A stretch of DNA of 37,538 bases. It comes from Diphasiastrum complanatum (lineage: Eukaryota > Streptophyta > Lycopodiopsida > Lycopodiales > Lycopodiaceae). Below the pieces are notes generated by a model. That model saw only the letters and a program-made list of their open reading frames with translations. It made no database searches and had not been told where the DNA came from. Below are positions 29,198 to 37,538 of the stretch, piece by piece. The stretch covers positions 1 through 37,538 of the forward strand of contig MU835638.1 in assembly GCA_029204225.1 (NCBI GenBank). Direction: 5' to 3'. How positions within the stretch are numbered: position 1 is the first letter of the stretch; each line of letters begins with the position of its first letter. Position numbers and translations under genes: made by a program.

Positions 29198-30702
29198 TTG
29201 ATTCCAATGGATTGGCATTATGAGCAAGAGGATGACAATCAATGGGATGACAGTTATGACAATGATGTGGAGGACTACTGGGATCAAGACAAAGATTACA
29301 TTGAAGATTATGACCAAGGTGATGACGATCTTGCTAATGATGATCAATCTCAAGACTACAACAGTGATTCTCAACTTGACCACTATTCCGAAAATTTTAA
29401 TGGCAAACAACAAAATGAAGACAAGATGAATCAGTAATTGAAGATTGGTCTACAGTTGATGTAGTTGATAATCAAGATGAACTAGGGCCCAACGATGGTG
29501 ATTACCAAAGTCAAGATCAATTCCAGTTTGTTACTAACGGCCAGTATGAAACGAGTTACGAAAAGCATGGATGCGCAACAACAGATGCAACGTGCAATAG
29601 AAGACCAGTATGAGACCATGAATCAATTCGATAATCATGAGAAATTCAAAAGACAATGTTACTATTGTGCAGAACAACATTTCGATCATAATGAAGATGA
29701 TAACATGAATTATGACGCCTATGAAGATCCCTATGAGAGTGAAGAATTTCACAAAAATGAAGGATGTTCTCTCTATGACACTACAGATATGATTGGTCCT
29801 TCTCTGATGGGAGCATCATTTGTCGATGCAAATGATTTTAAGGAGAGAAGGTATATTAGTGGCAAGTGGAGTAACAATTTCTAGTCCTTATGTCAATTTT
29901 GTGGGAAGTTTAACGCCATCAACTCAACCACAGTGGGTTAGCATTCATGGAAGATCAAGTAATATGGTAGAGCCTACTTCTAGTAAAGTGACAAGTGGAA
30001 CAAAGGAAATATTGGATAAACTTTTAACTACCCTATAGGATAATACCGAACAAAGGAAACAAACATGACAACAGTTACAAGAAAGGTCAGGAAGAAATGT
30101 ACAACAAGATGGTCACTCACCTTGACTCTATCTTGCAATTGGCTGGTATTCCACAATAGTCAACAATTGTTCAGCCAACTACTAAACCTGCACTATGTAC
30201 TGCTATTGATGTCTATGAAACAACGTTCCCTCTAGTCCAAGGACAAATCTATAAGCCAAAATCAGATAACGATTGACATGTATTAAGCAAACAAGATCAT
30301 GAATCTTTTGATGAAGCTGATGGTTTTGAGGAAGAAAGCAAAATTCTTAATATCTATCTATCTTCCACGAAGACATATCAATATCAGCAAAGCACCAATG
30401 GACAAGTGGATGAAGACCAATTTGACAATCCAGATCGAGTCTTGTTTGACAATTGTAATGATTAGGTCGAAGGTCAAAATAGAGAGGTATATTATGAGCA
30501 GAGCGAACTTCTACAACTAGAGTTGAATCATGGAGTACAATCTGATTGTCGAGAATTACGCTCTACTCCACAAATCAGTAGTTTTGACCATATTATTGAT
30601 AATGATCTATATAAAATTATTTCTGAACATGGATCAATTGAGTGGCATAACACTGATTCAAAATTCAAATACCAATACAGCAACAAATGGAATTGGTATT
30701 AA
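29198..30702 (+). pseudogene. Decayed acidic, Asp/Gln/Tyr-rich coding region of unknown family
   Basis: Several frames chain into about 490 codons. 29198-29425: EQEDDNQWDDSYDNDVEDYW. Shift to 29425-29600: EDWSTVDVVDNQDELGPNDG, QDQFQFVTNGQYETSYEK. Shift to 29560-29884: AIEDQYETMNQFDNHEKFK, CYYCAEQHFDH. Shift to 29820-30038: YVNFVGSLTPSTQPQW, EPTSSKVTSGTKEILDKLL. Then 30121-30702: DSILQLAGIP, IDVYETTFPLVQGQIYKP, QDHESFDEADGFEEESK, ending at TAA, with internal TAG, TGA and TAG. Composition is consistent across all frame segments (Asp, Glu, Gln, Tyr, Asn), which argues for one former protein. No catalytic motif is seen. Copia pol follows about 120 bp later; whether this was part of that element or a separate gene is unclear. 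Confidence 0.5.
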
Positions 30703-30825
30703 CACTGCTTCAATGAAGTCAAGAATAAGAGATACATATCATAATCTGAAGCAAATTTGCACCACAAGATCTTACATAGGAGTTGGTAGTACATTGGATG
30801 TGCGAATTCTTGTGATGTTGCATAT

Positions 30826-33090
30826 GTGATCAAGCTTTCCAAGGAGGATTTATGGCATAAAATATTAGGCCATCCCAATTACAAATCCATGTATTTTGTG
30901 GTCAAAGAAGCCAAATCTATTGGCTTTCCAAAGTCACTATCCAAGGAGATCAAGCCATGTGAGGCATGTGCTATTGCCAAGTCACATAAGAAGCCATATG
31001 CAAGATCTTTCATCAAGACTTCACATCCTTTGGAGTTGGTGCACTCGGATGTGCATTTTTCATCATGCAAAAGCAAGGAAGGATCCACTTGTTTTGTTAT
31101 CTCTTGGAGGAAAAACACCATATGAAGTTTTATTCAAGAAGAAGCCTAAGGTTGATCACCTTAGAATCTTTGGAAGTATTTGCTTTGCTCATATTCAATT
31201 GGAAACAAGAAGGATGATCCAAGCTCAAGCAAAGGGATCATGGTTGGATACTCATCCACCAAGAAGGCCTATAGAGTCTATATACTCTCTACTTCAAAGG
31301 CTATTGAGAGTAGAGATGTCATTTTTCATGAAGAACAAAAATCTACCTTGGAAGGGGCCGAGATCAAGGCATCTCAAGATGCATCACCTACTATCTCTAT
31401 TGAAGACAATCAAGAAGTGATGGGGTCAAGGTTTGAGGAGGAGTCTCCTCATGTATTCTCACCAAGAAGATTTTTGAGAGAGAGACCCAAGCCCAATAGG
31501 CTCTCATTCATTGATAAAGGCAAACAAGTGGACATTGATTCCACCAATTATGCCTTTTTTATATCACATGAAGAGCCAAGGTGTGTCCAAGATGCACTCC
31601 ATTCAAAGGAGTGGTATGAGGCTATGAAGCAAGAGTATGATGCTTTGATCACCAACAACACATGGGAGCTTGTGGATCCTCCATCCAACAAGCATATTAT
31701 TGGTTGCAAGTGGGTGTTTCGAATAAAGTACAATCATGATGGCACCATCAACAAGTACAAAGCAAGGCTATGTTCAAAAGGATTTGCTCAAATCCAAGGC
31801 CTTGATTATGAAGAAACCTTTGCACCCGTTGCAAAGATGGTGACAATAAGGATCATCATATGTATTGCTTGCTATCTCAAATGGAAGGTGTTCCAATTGG
31901 ATGTCTCCAATGCTTTTCTCAATGGATATCTTGAGGAGGAGATCTATATGGAACAAGCACAAGGATTCATCATGCATGGTGAAGAATCCAAAGTTTGCTT
32001 GCTCTTCAAAAGTCCTTATGGACTTAAGTAAGCACCAAGATGATGGTATGCAAGACTCAATCCATTTCTCATCTCACTAGGATTTATCCTAAGTGACTAT
32101 GATGCTTCCACTGACTTAAAGTTTGTTGCTAGTGATCTTGTCATTCTTCTTATTTATGTTGATGACATTATCCTATGTGGAAGTTGCATCAAATTAGTTG
32201 AAGAGACTAAAAGTGCACTTGGAGGAGAATTTAAAATGCAAGATCTAGGTGAGCTCCATTATATCTTAGGCCTAGAGATTGACTTTTGTGATGATTATGC
32301 TTTTATTAGTCAATCTAGATATGCTCTATCTATGCTAAAAAAGTTTCATATGGAGAATTGTAAGGGCATAGATACACCTGTGGGTCATGTTGTAAAATAT
32401 CCTAGTAAGGGAGATGAAATTAGATCCTTCGAGGACATCACCCTTTTTAGGAGTCTTATTGGCTCCTTGATTTGATTGACCATCACTAGGCCCGATTTGA
32501 GGTATTGTGTGCACAAGCTAAGCCAATCTATGCAAGATCCCAAGATCTACCATTGGAAATCGGCCAAGAGAGTCTTGAGGTATATATCTTTAACTTGTGA
32601 TTATGGATTGCTCTACAAAAGTGAAAATCTATCTATTATTGGTTATTCGGACCCGGATTTTGCTAGTGACAAGGTTGGATCGAAAATCCACAAGTGCCTA
32701 TACCATTTTTCTTGGAGGAAATCTCATATCTTGGCTTTCCAAAAAACAAGATACTATTTCTCTCTCATCATGTCAGGCCTAGTATAAAGCAATTACAACA
32801 ACAACAAAAATAAGTGCTTTGGATCAAAAGGCTATTATTGGAACTAAAGTGCATCAAGGAGGAAGATCTACCATTGATCAAATGTGACAACATCTCGGCC
32901 CAAGCCCTTGCCAACAATCCTATCTTCATGCAAGGAGCAAACATATTGAAGTTGCACATCATTTTGTGAGGGAAAAGCTCATTGGAGGAGAGTTCAACTT
33001 GGAGCATATTGAATTATCTTCATGCATTGCCGATCTACTCACCAAGCCTTTGATCAAGAGTTCATTCATTAAGCTTAGGTCCAACCTTTC
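30826..33090 (+). pseudogene. Ty1/copia pol lacking the integrase core
   Basis: Pre-integrase and zinc-binding region (DLWHKILGHPNYKSMYFV, CEACAIAKSHKKPYARS), then PLELVHSDVHFS with the first integrase Asp. A deletion near 31095 jumps to GGKTPYEVLFKKKPKVDHLR and FGSICFAHI at the integrase C-side, so the second Asp and the Glu are gone. GYSSTKKAYRVY and SRDVIFHEEQKS lead into RT: WYEAMKQEYDALITNNTWEL, GCKWVFRIKYN, FAPVAKMVTIRII, LDVSNAFLNGYLEEEIYM, SPYGLK, stop (32029, from CAA), YVDD (32155-32166), LGELHYILGLEI. RNase H: TRPDLRYCVHKLSQSM, GYSDPDFASDKVGSK, then the tail IADLLTKPLIKSSF (about 33045). Two further in-frame TGA codons (about 32041 and 32474) replace Trp or Arg. Closely related in wording to the fragment at 6440-6790. 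Confidence 0.93.
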
Positions 33091-34389
33091 CTTAATTCAA
33101 ATAAACTTTTTTGTTACCATCTATGTATAAGATAACGATAGGACCAATTTTGGCTTAGAAGGCAAAATAGACAAATCCGCATGTAAAGCCATGATTTGGC
33201 CATAAGTAGGACATGATGTAAACTCAAGCTAGTTAGGCTTATTACATTTGTGTAGTTGTGATTGGGTGAGTGACACTTCCTATGTGTTGGCATAGATTTT
33301 TGGGTCCAATCAAAAGAGAGATATGTACCAAATTGGCCCAATCACATTCGATGGTTCATATATCCTCAAGCCAATAATATTTAGAGACAGAGAAAAAGGG
33401 GTCCAATCATATGGAAGCTACCCTCACCTCGAGATCCTATTAGAGGGCTCATTTAGCTCATTATGTACTTAAGTTTTTGAGAGTGATTGAGATTTCTACA
33501 TTTTTTAGTTATATTGGATTATCTCTCTACCCGAGGCTTCATAGTTGGATTCTCTCTCTACTCGAGAGCAAGAACTTTTCATACTTAGTTTTCTTCAAGT
33601 ACTACTTCCACACGTGTGTATGTACTTGCTTGATGATTTTATGCATGTAGTAACGTGCTCTTGCCTTAGTTTTTTAAAATAGAGCTTGATTATCAATCTA
33701 TGCTTGATCTATGTGCAATCACAAAGTCTTAGGAGATTTACCTTCCTAATTCTCTCCTACCAATTGTAGAGCTTATTGCCACTAGTATAAGCAAGAACAT
33801 ATATTCACTATAGCTTTATAAACTATTATCCCTACCAACAAAAGATATTCATGTCAAAGATAACAAAGACAAAATTTAGGCATCCAAACCATATTTCTAG
33901 AAACTATCAACAAAATACCACATAACACATATTGGTCCTAACAACCATTTCACTTTCAACATATGTGCTTAAATCAACACATGACTCCATCATAGCAAAA
34001 TGACACCAAACCTTGAGAACATTAGAGATAAAAACACTCAAAATCTTTTCTCCAATCCTATGATCCTCACCATGCACTACTCTAACACCGTTGCGTATCA
34101 AATGGGTAATATTTCGTGGAAACAAAAACTATAACAAATATTCCTAGAATCTTGTTAAAAAATGACACTTTTTAACACATTTCAAAAAAGAATGTCCTAC
34201 AGCATCATACCCATTGCCAAAAGTACATTAAAAAATCATAATTTTTTACCAAATTTGCAACAAAATTTTAAAATATGTAAAAACTGAAGTATTCAAAAAA
34301 TTTTACTAAAAGTTACAGTACACAAAAATTAAAAAGAACCCAATCGGTACAATTTATTCAAATTCGTGAAAAATGTGATACAAAATCTA
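33091..34389. other. Probable LTR-bearing spacer; no gene recognised
   Basis: The copia 3' LTR should begin soon after 33090, but no clear purine tract with TG start was found. A CACACGTGTG palindrome (33609) and a small duplication (gattatctctctacccgagg / gattctctctctactcgaga, about 33520-33570) are present. The minus-strand ORF 34125-33907 shows no motif I know. Confidence 0.35.
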
Positions 34390-35022
34390 GCTTTTTTGGG
34401 ATCTAGCATCAAAACCTATATCCTCGTTTGTGTCTATGCCTCCAGATTCAACATCATCGATATCATCATCAGAATGTGAAGAAGTGGAAGATCTATCCTT
34501 CTCATTACTATCAATCAAAGCATTATCTTCATCCCTATGCAATCTGAGGTCATCCTCTACATCCTCTTGTTTTTATTGACGAAGGTCCAACTTTCTTGGC
34601 AGTCTTTGACAAATGATTTCCTTTGTTGTTTTTTGAAAGTGACCCAAATTGGTTAATTCAAATTCATAAACAATAACGTCAACTTCCTCGAACCTCAAGA
34701 CAAGGTGACTTAAGTGCAACCAATTTTTGGTTGTGATACGTTTTCTTTTACCATTTGAGTTTGCAATCATTTCGAGAACATACTTTTTTGTAAATGCATC
34801 ATGATGTTTTGTTTGATACCAGTGTACATTAATAATTTCAATCTCACTATTCTCAGACTTTGACAACAACAACCTTGCATAAGCAAAAAGGATGGCCACG
34901 AGAATTGTCATCTGCAAGTGTGGCAGACATTGTACCCACCTTGATTTCCTACACATTCCCCCCCTCCAAAAGTTAGCAAGTTCTTCTTGTCTTTGACAGT
35001 GCCCAAACACATATACTGGCAA
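34390..35022 (-). pseudogene. Unrecognised ORF with an acidic C-terminal tail, one nonsense codon
   Basis: Minus strand, ATG at 35022. 149 codons run to a TAA at 34573-34575, and the same frame then stays open for about 55 codons to TAG near 34390. Before the stop: a hydrophobic segment (ILVAILFAYARLLL), then NVHWYQTKHHDAFTKKYV, a basic patch (NGKRKRITTKNW) and FEEVDVIVYEFELTNLGHFQ. After it: an acidic Ser/Asp-rich tail (EDVEDDLRLHRDEDN, SSHSDDDIDDVESG). A TAA from CAA would explain the interruption. Acidic C-tails of this kind occur in some plant transposon proteins, but no family motif is visible and I do not assign one. Confidence 0.4.
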
Positions 35023-35142
35023 ACCGGATTCTCAAAAAAGCAAACAAGATTATTCTGGAAAATCATATTAAAACTTAACTTTTCTTGGATTTTTGTGAGA
35101 ACATCAGAAAAACCGACACTTTTTGATGAAAAAATGATTTTA

Positions 35143-35303
35143 TTTTTTCATAAAAACTCCCTTGATATGTGAAATCGATATTGCATATCGATTTCCTATA
35201 TGGAAAAAAAAAAAATTTAACATTTTAAATTTTTTTTTTCCATATAGGAAATCGATACGTGGTATCGAATTCACGTATCAGGGGAAGTGTTTTTATGAAA
35301 AAT
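35143..35303. repeat. Foldback (inverted repeat) element, about 75-80 bp arms
   Basis: Left arm 35143-35220 and right arm 35225-35303 are nearly exact reverse complements around a 4-nt loop (catt). The inner part is perfect over atcgatttcctatatgg plus an A/T run; the outer part has scattered mismatches and one 1-2 nt gap (cataaaaac...tcccttgatatgtgaaatcga against cataaaaacac...tcccctgatacgtgaattcga). Looks like a small foldback or MITE-type element, or a microRNA-like hairpin locus. No clear target duplication was found. Confidence 0.8.
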
Positions 35304-37538
35304 TAGTATCTTTTTTTACATATCTATCTTAAATATTAATACTTAATGATAGAGTTTGCAATCATTTCAGGAACATATTTTTTTTAGAAAAGATTGATAT
35401 GTAAAATTGATCTATCTTTGACGAGATTTGCAAGTGCCCAAATACATATGCGAGATTTGCGAGTGCCCAAACACATTTTATTTATATCTTTCTTAGGAAT
35501 ATTGTTTTCTTGTCATTGTATGTGTTTTTTTATTACAAAAGATTATGGTACAATAGATTGAAATAGATATTGGATTTTTCTTACTCTCGACCTATAAAAA
35601 TAATTTTTATAAAATTCCAACTACTAATTCTTCTCATCATTGCTCATTGTTTGGATGATATCACACATGATGTTTTACCTTTTATTTACAATATGGATTT
35701 GACATTATCCAAATGAAAAATAGTTTTTTAGTTAGTAGTTTAAATATGAGAAAACACAAAAAAAGAAGACATAATCTATTATAAAATTTAATTTTAGCTA
35801 AAAGAATGTTCTGTAAACATTTTGTTTAATCTGTTTGTTTTGGATTGTAAATTTTTTACTTGTAAGACTTTTAAATCTTAGTTTATTTTTAATAGATTTT
35901 GTGCTATAACGTTGTTTCAAGATATAATAAAATTTTTGGTTGTGTATAAATCGCTTCTAAATTTTTATTCCATGTACAAATTTTCATAAAATATAAGCTC
36001 TTAGTATATTTCAAGTTTGAGGATAAAAAGCTAATGGGCAAACTATAAAATGGCTATAAAAGAGCCAAATATTAAAGAGAATCTTTTTCGATACAACATT
36101 ACCCATTTAATACGCACCAATGTTCTCTACAATTTATTTCCTACACATAGAATTCTCCATAGCCTAACCACCTAGCCACCATAGCTAGGGTTCCATTCGC
36201 CACACCTGTCACTTAGACTTTGGAAAAAGCATCCTCTAAATATAAATTAACTTATTAATATTTTGCTAATACTAGAGTTAGACAATGATATCTTGAGACA
36301 TCGTCACACATCCACTAGAACTTCATGATGAATAGAAACATAAACTTTATGGCTATTGGTTTTCCATGAGGAGCTATTTTATTAAACAAATGTAACCAAT
36401 ATGGTGCTTATGATGATCATCACTATGTGGAATTTGATATAAGGACAACTATCCATTACTTTGCCATAAGGAAGGTGAATTTTTAGGTTATTGCTCATAG
36501 TGATAATGATTGCTTGGCATTTGATAAACTTAATTTACACTTAAGACATCTACCATATCAAAATCAGGAGAATTGTCTTCATGATACATTATAAACTTTA
36601 TGAATATATTATTGTCAAGAGGTTCCATCTTTTTGGTGTTAAAAATACATTGCATCAGTATAACTTGTATATTCTTTATTAAGGGATTAACTCAGTCATG
36701 GCAGTATTAGAATATTTGTTAAAACATTAAAAGGTGCTTTAAAATGTATTTAGAAAGAAAGAAATGAACATGTACCAAGGTGGCTTGTGTTCAAGAGTTA
36801 TTTGTGAGTATTGTGATGTGGTTATGATGTAGTTACAATGATGAATGAAATGTATATAACTTTACATGAAATCGGTAGGGTAACCTAAGAATAATAATAT
36901 GGACATGGGATCAACATGTAGGCAATGTATGTGTCCAAATGCATCTCAATGATCATTATAAAGTAGAATAACTCATAACCTATTATAGTTGCATAGCCTA
37001 TATTGCTACAAGAATTATGAACATTATCATAGTTTGAGTACAAATAGTGATGTACTTAGATGCACACCTTATGATGCTACAACAATTACAAATATGTACA
37101 AAGATGCATAACTTGATATAGATGCATACCTTACGGTTGCTACCTGATTTACAAACATTAGCAAAGTTTGAGTAGAGATATTGATGTAATTAAGATGCTA
37201 CATGAAGGGTGCTTGATGATTGATCTTGTTTTTTTTTTTTTGCTATGTCCTCATTTTTCTTGTCTCAAGTAGAGTATAAGAAGTCCTAACCATCTCATGA
37301 TAAATTAGAGAACTCAATGATTGAATATATTGGGGATCAAAGAAGTCTAACCATGCCCATCACTTATTGCATGACGACATTATTGATTGATACCTTAGGA
37401 GATTAATATTAACATGACGATTGGTATGGCTAACTTTTAAGTACTTTCAGTTATAGTACTTTTATTCTAGAAGCATCTTTTATAACAATATCATCAGAAA
37501 AAGTATCTTTAGTCTTTGAAAGAAGAAGATTTTTTTTA
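35304..37538. other. AT-rich sequence without a recognisable gene
   Basis: No ORF of note on either strand, and no tRNA or element motif. A three-copy motif lies at 36987-37155 (listed separately). Confidence 0.45.
36987..37155. repeat. Three dispersed copies of a motif of about 35 bp
   Basis: agttgcatagcctatattgc (36987), agatgcacaccttatgatgc (37059) and agatgcataccttacggttg (37120), each followed by tacaa/tacct and a-rich attacaaa-like sequence. The first and third copies are also followed by gaacatta.ca.agtttgagta, so the array was built by duplication of a larger unit. Confidence 0.6.

Noticed and set aside
29108-29413. Minus-strand ORF rich in Val/Ile, like a membrane protein
   Set aside because: It is the reverse complement of the acidic Asp/Tyr codons on the plus strand, which automatically gives Val/Ile-rich antisense frames.
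33907-34125. Minus-strand ORF of 72 codons
   Set aside because: No motif, no frame continuation on either side, and length within chance for this base composition.

Overview
This is nuclear plant DNA. The evidence is a spliced translation initiation factor eIF4A gene with a TATA box, a telo-box and GT-AG/GC-AG introns, set among decayed LTR retrotransposons of both the Ty1/copia and Ty3/gypsy superfamilies, long GA/CT/TA microsatellites and AT-rich spacers. The density and decay of the elements suggest a large, repeat-rich seed-plant genome. A gymnosperm is possible, but nothing in the window decides it. No bacterial, organellar or viral gene set is present.

Layout. 1-3202: the 3' part of a non-autonomous LTR element (degenerate gag zinc knuckles, an unrecognised coding stretch with an internal repeat, a purine tract and a 774-bp LTR). 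3203-4037: inverted remnant of a copia reverse transcriptase. 4143-4350: a degenerate minisatellite. 4359-5639: 3' end of a Ty3/gypsy pol plus its LTR. 6440-7310: end of a copia pol plus an LTR. 9011-10592 (minus strand): eIF4A, four coding exons encoding 408 residues, with a leader intron and promoter up to about 11007. This is the only gene that looks functional. 11042-13460: spacer with microsatellites.

13461-20282 is the most informative part. An unrecognised, Pro/Ser/Thr-rich coding region (13461-13880) resumes in phase at 19475, on the far side of a Ty3/gypsy element (13881-19469). The inferred 5-bp target duplication differs at one base (tggcg/tggct). The element keeps a 5' LTR, a tRNA-Asp-like primer site, a leader with a repeated CCTTCGCC motif, gag with four zinc knuckles, and protease. 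It is fused at the start of reverse transcriptase to a truncated 3' LTR, so it lacks RT, RNase H and integrase. Its premature stops, and those of the gene it split, nearly all read as C-to-T changes.

20283-28260: a gypsy gag knuckle, a compound GT/GA microsatellite of about 330 bp, a degenerate 36-39 bp tandem repeat, an inverted gypsy RNase H fragment, a candidate minus-strand LTR, and an inverted copia gag-protease (25741-27000). 28390-33090: a CT microsatellite, a decayed acidic Asp/Glu/Gln/Tyr-rich coding region without a recognised family (29198-30702), and a copia pol missing its integrase core. 34390-35022 (minus): an unrecognised decayed ORF with an acidic tail. 35143-35303: a near-perfect foldback repeat. 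The rest is AT-rich and holds no gene I can support.

eIF4A is a housekeeping gene. The other coding traces are relics that act together only as parts of retroelements. I found no convincing new multi-gene system. The best leads for something undescribed are the split gene, the acidic gene at 29.2-30.7 kb, the repeat protein at 1.2-2.4 kb, and the gypsy family with its unusual leader and zinc knuckles.
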